Assembly: GCA_920105625.2 (NCBI GenBank)
Contig: OV050030.1
Span: 320,344,368-320,408,367, forward strand
DNA: 64,000 bases
Direction: 5' to 3'
From: Clusia tigrina
Taxonomy: Eukaryota > Arthropoda > Insecta > Diptera > Clusiidae
Shown here: positions 30,718-42,529 of the stretch, in pieces
Layout: each line of letters begins with the position of its first letter
How positions within the stretch are numbered: position 1 is the stretch's first letter
The notes under the pieces: model-generated
Seen by the model: the letters and a program-made list of their open reading frames with translations, nothing else
The model's database searches: none
What the model was told of the DNA's origin: nothing
Translations under genes and position numbers: made by a program

Positions 30718-32936
30718 CATGAGCTCGATCAAAGTTTGCCATTGGAACGCAAACGGCTTAAGCTAACCACGATTCGAATTAATTCACTTCCTACACATCC
30801 ATCAATTAGACATTATGCTTATTTCAGAAACACATTTCACAGTAAAAAATAGTTTTAAAATCCCGCACTACAAACTGTATACCATAAACAATCCTCAAGG
30901 CAAAGCCTGTTGAGTTACCGCAATACTAATAAAAAGCAGAATAAAACACCATTCACGAACCAGCTTCAGTAAAGACTATTTGCATGCAACGTCAATATGC
31001 ATTGAAGAGTACATCATTAATTTATCAGTCACAGCGATTTATTGTCCGCCGTGGTTCAGTATAACAGAACAGCAATAAAACGACTTTTTTGCATCCCGCG
31101 GGACTAAATTCATAGTTTCCGGGGACTTCAATGCGAAACACAAATACTGGGGTTCCCGCCTGATCACACCCAAAAGTCGGTTTTCAGTAAACTTGGTCTG
31201 GACATAGTATCTTCCAATCAACCAACATTGTGGCCCTCAGACAGGCGGAAAACATCAGATCTGGTCGATTTTGGGATATTCAAAGGTCTTGCTAGATCGA
31301 ACATATATGCGAAACGGTGCTATGATCTATACTCAGACCACTCGCCAACAACAATCAAAATACACTTCACTAATAGACCCCCACCACATTCACATTTAAT
31401 GCTACATAATAAATTTATCAACTGGATAAACTGCAAAAAATTCATAAGCACTGACCTTCAGTATGACTGTAAACTGACAAACTCTCATGACATAGATTGT
31501 GCGATTAAAACATTAAATCAGCTGATGCTATTAGGGGCTAAAGTACCTACTCCTGTAAAAAAAAATCAATGCAGAATTAGAAACTCAAACTTCAGTTCTA
31601 ATGAGATCGAAGCTCTAGTTCAACAGAAAAGGAATCTGAGAAGGAAATGGCAACAGTCCAGATCACCAAACCTTAAAAATTAACTGTCATGCTGCTCCAG
31701 GGAGCTTATAACGATCCTTAAAGCGACAAAAGTAAAGAACTTCAGCAGTATCTTGAAAACTTATCCCCCACTATATGTAGTGGTTATTCCTTGTGGAGAG
31801 CAGCGAGAAACTTGAAGCGTCCCGTCCTCACCGACCCGCCTCTACGTTTAAGGGACGGAACCTGGGCCAGAAGTTGCAGTGAAAAGGGTACTCTGTTCGC
31901 TAGCCTCCTTAAAGGAGTTTTCACCCCAATCCGCCAACAACGAGCTTCCAATTTCCGACTTTGATTTCGAACCACACACAAATACCTCTCGTAATAAAAA
32001 AGAAAAATGTATTTCAAGTGGTGTACAAAGACCTAAACATTGAAAAATCCCCGGGACATAACCAAATAACAGGTAGGATGATAAAAGAACTACCCCATTC
32101 AGCTTGTACTCGTTTAGTGCGTCTCTTCAACGCTATCCTTCGATTCGGCTATTACCCAATACACTGGAAAATGTCCAAAATCATTATGGTAGCGAAACCC
32201 GGCAAGGACCATACGCTCGTGTCGTCTTACAGGCCTATCAGCCTCCTACCTCTGCTTTCGAAAATATTTGAAAAACTATTTGTTAAGGCAATATCCCCTA
32301 TAATAACAGATGTGCAAATTATCCCTCAACATTAGTTTGGCTTCAGAAAACATTATAGCACGATAGTATTGTCTCGATTAGTAGGAAGTTATTCGAAAAT
32401 AAAGAAGATTGCCCAGCAGTCTTCCTGGATATAACTCAGGCTTTTGACAAAGTATGGCACGAGGGCCTCTTATACAAACTTAAAAAGTTAATGCCTGGAA
32501 ACGTCCACAATCTACTCACAAACTATTTGTCGCAGAGGAAATTTGTGGTAATTCATAAAGTGTTCACTTCAGACCCATGTGACATTCATGCCGGTATCCC
32601 GCAGGGGAGGGTACTGGGTCCTCTGCTATACTTGCTCTACACATCAGACATGCCGACCAGCAGTCACACACTTACCTCGGCGTTTGCGGATGATACAGCC
32701 ATTTTATGCTCAAACGCTTGCCCTAAAACAGCTATCAGTCACCTCCGCGCTCACGTCACGTTCACTCTGAGAGTGGGAACATGCCCTTCTCTAAAAATAA
32801 ATGTTCAATCCATCCCACAGACCGAAAACATTAAGTACTTAGGCATTCATCTTGACCGGAGGCTCACGTGGGGTAAACATATAGAAGCTAATAAAACTCA
32901 AGTAAAACTAAAAATCAATCAACTTCACTGGCTTGC
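30718..32936 (+). pseudogene. Jockey-type LINE ORF2 (EN-RT)
   Basis: Starts MSSIKVCHWNANGLS with the endonuclease: LDIMLISETHF (catalytic Glu), AIYCPPWF, SGDFNAKHKYWGS, and YSDHSPTTIKIHF near 31330. RT follows with stops: KPGKDHTLVSSYRPISLLPL (about 32200), DITQAFDKVWHEGL, GIPQGRVLGPLLYLLYTSDM, AFADDTAILCSN with intact Asp pair, then a short deletion before HVTFTLRVGTCPSLKI. About ten stops or shifts. Confidence 0.78.
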
Positions 32937-33252
32937 CCCGACATTTGCAACCTTCTGAGTATCAGACAGAAAGGATAACTGGTTCAAGTGCCAAATATCC
33001 ATCGATCCACTGATCATTGAAACATCCTTCAGTAGGCCGCAAACAGCTACCAGCGCAGTATCCACATTCAACAATCAAGTTCTAAGCTAGTAACCTGCAG
33101 AAGACTTCGGACATTATTACTGGCTTATCATCAAGCTATCAAGTGTCCTGTAACCAGCATACGACAACAATCAAGTCAGCATTAGCCGGTAACCAGCAGA
33201 CGACAACAACGAATCCTGCACATAGTATTCAAAAACACGATACGTCATCATC

Positions 33253-34677
33253 ATGGGATTGGATGAACTATCATTGAGGCAAGATGAACTTGCACTGGCT
33301 TTACAAAAAGCTATAGCCAACTACAAGAAGGCGCCACAAGATCGCAGAACAATAGATGTTGTAACAGCAAAAGCCAAGGAGATGGATGAATTTTGGGTAC
33401 AGTTTGACAAACTCGACTTCTACCATCCGCCGCGACCAACATGGCAAGGAAGTCGACCACGCGTATTTTGTGTAGGATATACACACTGCCATTCGCACGA
33501 AATACCGAGAAGCATGCGATGAGATGGACCGAGGAGTACACGCCATCAAGCGTCTCCAGGCAGCATCAACCTCAAAGGCTGCACCGGAGGTACTCAAAAC
33601 AGTACCGTCGCCGCAGCCAGCCACTAGACAAAGCGAATCAAGCACCGTGATAGCGGCCACCAGAAGTCCGTCAAGTCAGCTATGCTCCCTAATTGACAAA
33701 CAAAAGAAGTCAATAGACACAGCTAGCAAACTACTTAGCCAAGTGATAAATAGTGTGACACAACAAACGTCGCACTATTATGCAATGCAGGCGAAGACAG
33801 TAGAACGCATTGGAAATCTGCCCAGGACCTGCACAAAAGGATCTGATTGTCTGATGAGCCCAGCTCATACGACTACGAGGGTTTTGCCCAGATTGAGCAA
33901 GCAATCACTGCACAGATTTTGCAGCTTCAAGATATGGCTCGAGAATCAGCGGCATCAATTATGCAAGTCTCTCCAACCACAGTCACTAGGCAGACAGCCA
34001 ATATGACGACATCAGGTCTAAAACTTCCCAAGGTTGAACTACCAAAATTCGATGGCAGCTACCACAAGTGGAGGCAGTTCCACGATATATTTATGGAGTT
34101 GGTCGACAAACAACCAATTCTAGCTTGCCAAAAGATGTGGTTCTTGAAGTCCAGTTTATCCGGTCAGGCGGAAGGACTAATTCGGAACTTCACAGCATCA
34201 GCAAATGATTACGAGGCTGCATGGGCGGTGGTCAAGGATCGATATGAAAACCCTCGGCTGCTGATAAACGCAACGTTAAGCAGACTGCTCTCCCAACCGA
34301 CAATCAACAACGATCAGGCATCAGCGATTAAGTTCTTCCACGACACTACCAAGGAGTGCATCATGACTCTACAAGGTCTAGGAGTGAGCACCGACAGCTG
34401 GGACTCCATTCTGCTGTACATATTAACCCAAAACCTGCACAAAACCACTCACGCATTATGGGAGCAATCCTTAAAACAACCGAAGGAGATACCATCTGTA
34501 AACGAATTTCTGAAATTCCTTGAACTTAGATTCCAGTCATTGGAAGCTTTCGGAGGAAGACCCAACAAGGATGCGGCAGAACAAGGGCGACCAAGGACCT
34601 ACCAGGCGTTAAGTGTCTCAGTGCCAACAGGTCCAGCATGCATCACATGCAACCAACATCATGCGCTATTCCAATGA
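33253..34677 (+). pseudogene. BEL/Pao gag (element 1)
   Basis: N-terminal helical region GLDELSLRQDELALALQKAI (33253-33420), then a frame change into MDRGVHAIKRLQAASTSKA. A second change enters a long frame of 276 codons (33847-34677) with LKLPKVELPKFDGSYHKWRQ, FHDIFMELVDKQPILACQKM, FLKSSLSGQAEGLIRNFTAS, the DUF1759-type gag signature of BEL elements. Confidence 0.8.
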
Positions 34678-34689
34678 CAAGATTTTCTC

Positions 34690-35290
34690 AAGATGTCACC
34701 AAGTCAGCGGTTAAACGCAGTCCAAAAAGCAAAACACTGTATAAACTGCCTGAAAGGTGGGCACAATGCCAAATCTTGCGTGTCAGGCAACTGCACAAAG
34801 TGCCATAAAAAACACAATCGACGGAGGTATCCAATAGCTTCAATCAGTCTCCTAAAATAACGCAAAATGCCCCGGTATCACTTACGGCTGTTCGAAATCG
34901 GCCAATACAATCAACCACAGTACTGCTCAGCACGATATGTGTGACCATAATTGATAAGTGGGGACAACAAATTCATTGCCGAGCACTTTTAGACAACGGT
35001 TCACAAGCTAACTTAATAACAAGGCTGCTTGCGAACAAAATCGGAGGAAAAAGAATCAGTGCATCATCGGTATAGAAGGCATCTGACGGACGACTGACTT
35101 CACCAAGATAATTGAAGCTCACATTTTGCCAGAGATTGTTTCCAAGCAACCATCAAGTAGCATCAACATATGCAATTGGAAAATCCCGAGCAACCTTCAA
35201 GTAGCTGACTCCAATTTCTATGAATCCAGAGGCATCGATTTACTCCTTGGAGCAGGGCTCTTCTATTCGACATTGTGCATTGGATAAATA
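34690..35290 (+). pseudogene. BEL/Pao nucleocapsid and protease (element 1)
   Basis: Zinc-knuckle pair: HCINCLKGGHNAKSC and GNCTKCHKKHN (34735-34820). The protease appears at 34975-35070 as RALLDNGSQANLITRLLANK (active site DNGS, usually DSGS or DTGS). GIDLLLGAGLFYSTLC follows near 35235. Many stops. Confidence 0.72.
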
Positions 35291-35589
35291 TCACTAAGAG
35301 ATGGACGACCTGTGCTGCAAAATACCCTTTTCGGCTGGAGAGTGGGGGTGAATACACCAAGCAAGATTCACCCATCACAACTACCACTTGTGGCATCTGC
35401 ATCGAAGATGAGTCATTCAACGAGACAAGTGGAAAAATTGGCCAAAGCGCAACAAAGACAGCAACCTGTCCAGTCCACACTGGTCAGGAGAATGGTTCCC
35501 TCAACGACACTCTTGAGAAATTCTGGCAACTTGAAGGATGTGACCTAGCTGTAAATTTACAACCGCCGAACGACGCTGTGAAGAACATT

Positions 35590-36230
35590 TTCTGCAAAAT
35601 TATAAGCGTGATAACAACGGGCGCTTCATAGTGAAATTGCCGTTCCAAACTACTCCAAACGAACTGGGAGAATCACGGAAGTTAGCTCTGCAACGGTTCA
35701 TGACAATTGAACGAAAAATGATACAAATTCCTGAATTCAAGTCCCAATATGTAGCCTTCATGCGAGAATACGTGAAGCTTGGTCATATGGAAGAGATTGA
35801 CAGTCCCCACTACTTTCTTCCACATCTTGCCGTTTTGAAGCCAGACAGTTCAACGAAAAAGCTAAGAGTTGTATTCGATGCTTCAGCCAAAAGATCAACC
35901 AATGTTTCTTTAAACAATCTTCTGGCAACAGGACCAACTATCCAGGAATATGTGTTCACTATTCTTTTGCGTTTCCGGCTCCACGATTTGTCTTTACAGC
36001 TGACATTGAAAAGATGTATCAACAAGTGCAGGTAGATAAAGACGATCAAAAGTACCAACTTATCTGGTGGAGAGAGGATCCCTCACATCCCATGAAGTGT
36101 TATCAGCTCACGACCGTCACCTACGGTACAACGTCTGCACCGTATTTGCCTATAGCACACTTCAGGCTCTGGCTGACTATCAAACCAACAAATACCAACT
36201 AGGAGCAGATTTTATGTCGATGATGTATAG
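35590..36230 (+). pseudogene. BEL/Pao reverse transcriptase (element 1)
   Basis: RFIVKLPFQTTPNELGESRK, YFLPHLAVLKPDSSTKKLRV, VFDASAKRSTNVSLNNLLAT, FTADIEKMYQQVQVDKDDQK (first catalytic Asp), CYQLTTVTYGTTSAPYL, then the YVDDV box at 36213-36227. A TAG follows the box immediately, and the next residues come from far downstream, so the thumb is deleted. Confidence 0.8.
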
Positions 36231-36233
36231 ACT

Positions 36234-36888
36234 TAATAGACTGCGATACAGAACTTCCAGCACCAGTTCACAAAACATGGCTAACCTTCGAAAAGGACTT
36301 GCAGAAGTTAGAAACCATCAGCGTTCCACGCCACGTCTTAGGTCGCACAGTACCCAAAGACCCTCAAGTACACATTTTTGCTGATGCATCAGAGCGTGCC
36401 TATGGAGCGGTTGCATACATTCGAACACAAAATTGCCAAAAACAGATAATCGTTCGCTTCCTATGTGCGAAATCACGAGTAGCTCCAACAAAGCAAGTAA
36501 CATTACCAAGACTGGAATTGTGCGCTGCTAAGGTCGCCGTGGAATTGATGCAGAAGCTCCATGAAAGCACATTTTTCAAAGGCGTTAGTCTGCGATGGAT
36601 AAATGAAGAATCAGCACACTACCACACATTCGTAGCCAACCGAATTTCGGCTGTTCAGCACGCAACTAATCCACAACAATGGCGTCACGTGCCGTCCCAG
36701 GACAACACCACAGACCTGGTATCAAGAGGCGTGACACCAGCTAAATTGGTAGACAACCTGCTTTGGCTATATGGATCTAAGTTCCTGCACGCATCTATGA
36801 CAATTTGGCTACTTCAACCTCAGCGAGAACAATGTGCTTTGGAACTCAGGCGGCAGACGAGTGCAGCTATAACACTCAGTTCTAAAGA
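36234..36888 (+). pseudogene. BEL/Pao RNase H-like (Pao peptidase/RH region, element 1)
   Basis: KTWLTFEKDLQKLETISVPR, VHIFADASERAYGAVAYIRT (catalytic Asp context), SRVAPTKQVTLPRLELCAAK and WRHVPSQDNTTDLVSRGVTP, the conserved BEL block. The frame is open for 197 codons from 36299 and is interrupted by the LINE. Confidence 0.8.
36878..36888 (+). repeat. Left target-site duplication (LINE in BEL)
   Basis: AGTTCTAAAGA, repeated at 37673-37683. Confidence 0.8.
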
Positions 36889-37672
36889 CTGACTGGCGAA
36901 TAAAAGTTAATGAATCGAAAAGTACGCATATTACCTTTACTATAAAAAAAGGTACATGTCCAGCGATAGAACTCAACAACGTTCCTATTCCTCAAGCAAA
37001 GGAGGTGAAGTACCTAGGAATTCATCTTGACTCACGTTTGACATGGAAGCGCCACATCGAAGCCAAAAAAAAAACAAATGACTTTGAAAGCAAATAGCCT
37101 ACACTGGCTCATGCACAAAAATTCCAGGTTGAGCCTAGAATATAAAGCACTGCTGTACAAAGCCATCATAAAACCAATTTGGACTTACGGTAGCCAGTTG
37201 TGGGGCGGCGCAAGCAACTCTAACATAGAACTTATTCAAAGAGCGCAGTCCAAAATTCTAAGAACTATCACTGGGGCTCCTTGGTTTATAAAGAATACAA
37301 ACATTCACAAAGATCTGAACATTCCGCTCGTAAAAAAGGAAATCTTTGACGCCACCTTAAAATATGCGCAAAAATCAAAGAGCACCCAAATCATCTAGCT
37401 AGGATACTAACATGTAATAGGGTTCCAAGTCGCCTAAAACGTACGAAATCACCAGCACAACTAACATCGACACCTTAATCATGTACAAAAACTAATATAA
37501 CATTTATTACAGTAACTAACATATAACATTGTGATTACTAAAAAGCACTAAGCATTGGCAAGGTGTATTAATATTAATTATTTAGTTTGTAAGATATGCT
37601 TACTTATTGTTAGTCTAAGATTAGAAGATACAATAAATAAATATATGAAATAAAAAAAATAAAAATAAAATA
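36889..37672 (+). mobile_element. LINE inserted into BEL element, with target-site duplication
   Basis: 784-bp 5'-truncated jockey-type LINE. It starts in DWRIKVNESKSTHITF, continues YLGIHLDSRLTWKRHIEAKK, LKPIWTYGSQLWGGAS-like (KPIWTYGSQLWGG) and KILRTITGAPWFIKNTNIHK, and ends with an A-rich tail. An 11-bp duplication (AGTTCTAAAGA) flanks it. It is a different family from the LINE at 23519. Confidence 0.85.
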
Positions 37673-37683
37673 AGTTCTAAAGA
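37673..37683 (+). repeat. Right target-site duplication (LINE in BEL)
   Basis: AGTTCTAAAGA after the A-rich tail; BEL coding resumes behind it. Confidence 0.8.
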
Positions 37684-37689
37684 GTCAAC

Positions 37690-38737
37690 AACTTTCTGGG
37701 AAGAAATCAATCACAGGAACTCATTTCGACGCCTGCAAAGAATTGTAGCGTTTGTCATTCATTATGTGAAAGTATTAAGAAACAAGGTGTCAAGGAGCCT
37801 TTTACGATGACATTAAAAGCTTAGAGCATCACTCAACTGTCAATACAACTAGCGATATCAGTAATTTGTCACCGTTTATTGATGACCAAGGTATCCTAAG
37901 GGTTGGAGGACGTCTAGAAGCATCTAACTTGAGCTATGACGCAAAACATCCCATGTTGCTGCCATACAACGACCCCATTTCCAGAATGATTCTCGTCATG
38001 ATGCATGAGAATAATTTGCATTGTGGTCCACAAGGTTTGCTATCAGCGGCAAGGCAACAATTTTGAATAATAAAAGGAAAAATAATGGCCCGAAACGTTG
38101 TGCAAAAATGCGTGCGCTGCACCAGATCCAAGCCTAAGTTATTCAATCAAGTGATGGGAAATTTGCCAGCAACCAGAGTCACTCCAGCTCGACAGTTTGT
38201 CCATAGTGGATTGGATTATTGCGGACCATTTTGGGTGCACTATAAAATTCGTGGAAAGAAGCCACACAAGGCTTACATCGCAGTATTTTCCTGTTTCGCA
38301 ACAAAGGCAGTTCACCTAGAGGTTGTAACCGAATTGACGACCGAAGCATTTATCGGAGCGCTGAAACGCTTCACGTCTCGCCGTGGACGGTGTGACACTA
38401 TCTATTGTGACAACGCAACCAATTTCGTCGGCGCAAGTAACAATCTGAAGGAGCTAAACGATGTCATCTTCTCAAACACCTCACGAGAAAATATCACGAG
38501 ATAATGCAGTGACCGTGGAATAAACTTCAAATTTATTCCTCCTAGAGCTCCACATTTTGGAGGCTTATGGGAAGCAGCGGTTAAATCCGCCAAGCATTTG
38601 GTACTACGAAGTATATCGACTGCATCGCTGACCTACGATGAACTCGAAACCATCGTCGTGGAGATCGAGGGAATTTTCAATTCTCGACCGCTTACCCCAA
38701 TGTCAACAGATCCAGATAACCTAGTAGCGTTAACAGT
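37690..38737 (+). pseudogene. BEL/Pao integrase (element 1)
   Basis: SPFIDDQGILRVGGRLEASN, then the zinc region HCGPQGLLSAARQQF and CVRCTRSKPKLFNQVMGNLP. Core: FVHSGLDYCGPFWVHYK (first Asp), TTEAFIGALKRFTSRRGRCD, IYCDNATNFVGASNNL (second Asp), PHFGGLWEAAVKSAKH (Glu). The DDE set is present but the frame has stops (near 38048, 38503). It ends in EIEGIFNSRPLTPMSTDPDN at the truncation. Confidence 0.82.
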
Positions 38738-39002
38738 TAAAGAATGATACATTAACATTAAGTAATAATATCAGATTACTAAGAGATAATTCTAAAGCCA
38801 AATTGACCATAAACGATGCAATTTAAGGTTTTAGAAGAGATTTAATTGAAAAAGAAATTAATATTGGTGGTATTATTCAAAGTTCTAAAGTATTTATTCC
38901 TCATTTCAATTTAAAATATGATGAAAATTGTGAAATAAGGATCAGGTACCTATTGTTCACTCCGAATCCTAATGTTCAGATGACTTCCTCCTTTTACCTG
39001 TA
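38738..39002 (+). pseudogene. Unassigned AT-rich reading frame with one stop
   Basis: A frame of about 90 codons with one internal TAA: NDTLTLSNNIRLLRDNSKAK, FRRDLIEKEINIGGIIQSSK, FIPHFNLKYDENCEIRIRYL. Codon composition is A/T-ending, unlike the BEL element beside it and like the frame at 18509. I do not recognise it. Confidence 0.4.
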
Positions 39003-40019
39003 GTGCCATGTTGTCGGCCTCTCTCTGTGTTCCATCGTTCAGTATGGTGCGAGAGCCGGTGCTGTACAGTAGAGAGCGAGAGAGCGGTCGAGGCAAGTAC
39101 ATACTGTGTCAGTGCGGAAGCTCTCTTTATGTGGTGGTATATTTTGGCGTGGGGTAACGGCGGAAGACAGCTTACTGCTACGAAGCAGCGGCAGCTGCTC
39201 TTTTTGTGGCGTAATTAATCAATGTCTTGTTTGAAGGGGCTGGATGAACACATCGCCTTTACTTTTTTATCGCGTTCAATACACCGAGGAGACAAGCTGT
39301 AATGAGATCTTCTGAAGGTCCACGGTTCGCGTCCTAATAAAATTGTTTCCAGTTTTTTTTTAATTTTACGTTTTAATGAATTGGACAAATTTGGTTATGA
39401 TTATTTGTGTATTTAACAATTAAGTGAAAAATAAATGCATGCACTCAACTAGAGGAAAACAGGTTAATAAGTCGACGCTGATTGAAACTAAATATCCCTC
39501 AACTGAAATTAAATCTTCCAATTGTCGTAGAAGAATCCTCAAATCAACATTTGGTCTTTCGACCCGAATTCGGATCCGTTCTGATAGTTTTTAATTTTTT
39601 ATTGCTTGGTTATTTTGTGCATGATTTAATTAAATTAATAAAATTGAAATTTTATAAACAAATTGTGTATACAATTCGTGTGCGTGTGTATTTGTGCGAG
39701 CGAAGTTCCACTGTGTTGACACTACGATCTATTTTCAATTAGTAGACGGCTGTGTATATGTGCTGTGATAACGCTTAACGAACCCACACACACACGCATT
39801 AGCGGGAAACCAGTGTCTCTCCGTGGGTAAGCGATCGTCATTCGCACAGACATATTTTCGTATATTGTTGCTGGGATTCTCTTTTGTGTATTTGTAGGCT
39901 TTGCCGTGTGTTCGGGTGTTTGTGTTCTGTCAGCGCTGCCGACTATGGAAACGTTGCGTAGTGGTTGTCTCTGGTGTATATCGCCGTTTTTAGGTACTTA
40001 TCGCATATACGGAAAGTAG
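39003..40019. other. Unassigned non-coding stretch
   Basis: No gene seen. It contains GAGAGCGAGAGAG-type runs at about 39065, T-runs near 39352, and CA/GT dinucleotide stretches at 39680 and 39785. Confidence 0.45.
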
Positions 40020-40556
40020 GTCAGTGGCCCAAATAATATTAATCAAAGAACCATGTACGAGTATGTTATAAACGTATCTGTGGGCTGAGAGGAATAAAAT
40101 GGGGGAATATCCTTCATTGCGAAGGCAATGATAGCCTGCGTGCATGTATTATCATGCAACTGTTTATTGAATTGACGATGCTTAGACAGTTCTGTTCTTA
40201 AGATGTCGTTGCAGCAAAAATAAAGTGCAATCTGGGAGGGAACATGGTAGAGGCAGTTATCGTCTCAGCCTACCTCCCCTATGATTTTATACTTCCCCCA
40301 CCATCAAGGGAAGACGCAGAATCCAATAGTTGTTGGCTGTGATATAAATTCACAGAACACAGTATGGGGTAGTATTAAATGAACTCTCGGGGTGACAAGA
40401 TGTTGGATTCTATTCTGTCTTCAGATTTAGCGATACACAATGTGGGTAACAAACCGACCTTTGTTACGCAAAGAAGGCAAGAAGTGATTGATCTAACACT
40501 AACTAATAGGTTTCTGACAGATCAAATAAGACAGTGGAAAATTCTGGCAGAGGTAG
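40020..40556 (+). pseudogene. LOA/R1-type LINE endonuclease, left part of the split element
   Basis: KCNLGGNMVEAVIVSAYLPY, VVGCDINSQNTVWGS, then an open run with MLDSILSSDLAIHNVGNKPT, FVTQRRQEVIDLTLTNRFLT. This is the C-terminal half of an apurinic-type endonuclease, with the GxDxN motif. It stops at WKILAEV, just before the SDH motif, which is on the other side of the inserted minus-strand LINE (at about 42705). Confidence 0.7.
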
Positions 40557-40570
40557 GTTAGGTTAGGTTA
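40556..40570 (+). repeat. Three GGTTA units at LINE 3' end
   Basis: Minus-strand (TAACC)3 at the end of the inverted LINE. Confidence 0.7.
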
Positions 40571-41653
40571 TCGTGGTAGCCGGTCTACAGACCAACTCTC
40601 TCAGACCACCATGGGTCCATTGTGATACCACCGCGTAGCAACGCACCTCTGATTTACTCGTCAAACCATTTTGAAGCCCTAATAAAGCTCAGGTATTTGC
40701 CTAAACAGCCCGCTCTGCTTCTAGCCAGATGGGGTCACCTACAGAAGAGATGTTCCACAGTGTCCTCTCCCCCTCATCCCCACAGCTTCTGTAGAATTCA
40801 TGAGAGAATACTCTCAGTTTGAGAGAATGCTTGACGAAAAGCCAATGACCAGTTATACAAGCTACGACCTTAGATATATCTTCACTCGATTGGGCAAGCA
40901 AGTCTCTAAATTTCCTCCTATTAAGCTCCGGCCCCATTAGCCTAGTCGTTAAGCAAGTGCCCTCGTGTGCCTAAGACCCATTGGCCTCACGCTCGACCCT
41001 ATCCTTCAGCATCAGTTTACAGGTAGAAATTGATATTCCAACCTCGCATCTGTCCGTGCATAAAGGGAGGTTGGTGCCCCGTCTGGCTAAATTATCAGCC
41101 CTATAGTTCCCCTCAATATCCCTATACCCCGGAACCCATATTAGGCGTACCCTGAAAATGGAACTGATATCATTTAGGGCTGCCCAGCAGTCCGTAGCAA
41201 CCATTGATTTCAGTGCAACCATTGATTTCAGTGCAACCGAGTTCATTGATTTGATGGCCGCCTGGCTATCCGAGTGGATATTTATAATAGTCTTTGTTAC
41301 AGCATGTCTACTTAAGTAGACGGCTACCTCCTTTATTGCTAGGACCACCTCTAATGTAGGTAGGTTGAATATCACTTCTAATCCTTTAGTTAGAATGGTT
41401 CTTGGAGCACCAGAGATGCATAAAAAAGGCGTTCTTCAAATAGCTTTGTTTCAGAGTGGCTGGCCACCATACCAGTATTCCATATAACAATATAGGTCTG
41501 ACCACCGAAATGTACATATGGGCCTTTCTAACTCTTTCTTCAATATTGTGTTTCCAGGTAAGTTTCCTATCTATTACTAGTCACAAATATTTGACTGTCT
41601 TCTTCATCGGAATTTCCACACCTTTTTATGTTAGCGGGGAGACCGCGGGAGAT
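40557..41653 (-). pseudogene. LOA/R1-type LINE RT thumb, RNase H and C-terminus
   Basis: RT thumb residues (KYL...DRKLTWK and VRPILLYGILVWWPA) at about 41440-41600. RNase H is open at 41375-40971: IFNLPTLEVVLAIKEVAVYL, NIHSDSQAAIKSMNS (catalytic Asp), LIWVPGYRDIEGNYRADNLA. The C-terminus (40937-40701) contains ELNRRKFRDLLAQSSEDISK and GHWLFVKHSLKLR. The 18-bp in-frame duplication at 41203-41238 adds VALKSM-type residues. Confidence 0.75.
41203..41238. repeat. 18-bp tandem duplication in RNase H
   Basis: ATTGATTTCAGTGCAACC twice in a row, multiple of three. Confidence 0.85.
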
Positions 41654-42529
41654 CTATTTTTCTTTGAGAAGAGCTGCTTCCGATGTTTCTTCCACATCCC
41701 TACAATAATTTTGCCAGGACTCTCGTTGCGCAGTTCTGATTGCTTTTTTGTATATTTTTAGTTCAGCCTTATAGGCTTCCCAGTCCGAGGGCATACCCGA
41801 AGTTTTAGCCCTGTTGAATAACCACCTATTAGACTTCCGGAGGCCTAGATCCATCGACTACCACTGGTTTATTCTTGCCTCTCAGTTTTACAACCCGGCA
41901 CCCGGCTGTGAGTGAACTATTCAAGGCCCTGGTTACCTGATTAATCAGCCCGTCTAATTCCACAGGGTGTGGGGGGTTAGACGGGGGATTCCTTGGGAGT
42001 GAGGCCCGGAGAGTCCGTTCACCGTATATTTGTATGTCTTAACTGGAGATACTGGGAAGTTCAATTCGAATTCTATATAACGATGGTCAGGGTAGGAATT
42101 TTCATTCGACACTCTCCATCTTTTTACATTATTCGCGAAATTATCAAAGGTCAGGGTAATATCTAACACTTCCTTCCTATTCTGTGTTATGAAAGTCGGC
42201 TCTGAGCCTAAATTCAGGACACTGAGCTTATTTTCTATAATAAAGTCTAAAACTGACCAGAAACTGCTTTTTTGCAGTTCAATGCTTACCGCCACTGCAT
42301 CGCCATTACTTAACTGTGGGAACAAGAAGATGTTAATGTTATCCTTTGCTAATATACAAGCACGAGGCTTACCTGTGCTTTGAGCGTCTAGCAGCTTCAA
42401 ACCTCTCATCTTTAGACCACAAATTTTATAGCCGCATATCCACGGCTCGATGAGGACCACGTCGAAACCCCGGAACCCATTCGCGGAAGCGAGTTTAGAA
42501 TGATGGAGGGTGATTTGGATTTGCCTCAT
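41654..42529 (-). pseudogene. LOA/R1-type LINE ORF2 endonuclease and linker
   Basis: MRQIQITLHHSKLASANGFR start, LIEPWICGYKICGLK (catalytic Glu), PRACILAKDNINIFL, then an internal deletion joins VSIELQKSS to FWSVLDFIIENKLSVLNLGS, and NSYPDHRYIEFEL carries the conserved DH. The linker frame 41854-41654 (SNRWLFNRAKTSGMPSDWEA) precedes a jump to the RT thumb. Confidence 0.75.

Larger units (their letters stand above)
29669..32936 (+). mobile_element. Jockey-type LINE, 5' part to RT thumb
   Basis: ORF1 and ORF2 of a non-LTR retrotransposon, cut at 32936 where a BEL/Pao element begins. The missing 3' end does not reappear after the BEL element, so this is a deletion or rearrangement junction, not a clean insertion. 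Confidence 0.82.
32937..38737 (+). mobile_element. BEL/Pao LTR retrotransposon, interrupted by a LINE
   Basis: Gag, protease, RT, RNase H-like and integrase in BEL/Pao order. No LTRs are visible; both ends are junctions. A 784-bp LINE lies between RNase H-like and integrase parts. The 3' end stops in the integrase C-terminal part. Confidence 0.82.

Noticed and set aside
40556..40570. GGTTA units resembling the insect telomere repeat TTAGG
   Set aside because: Only three units, located exactly at the 3' end of a LINE; flies lack TTAGG telomeres. It is the LINE tail.
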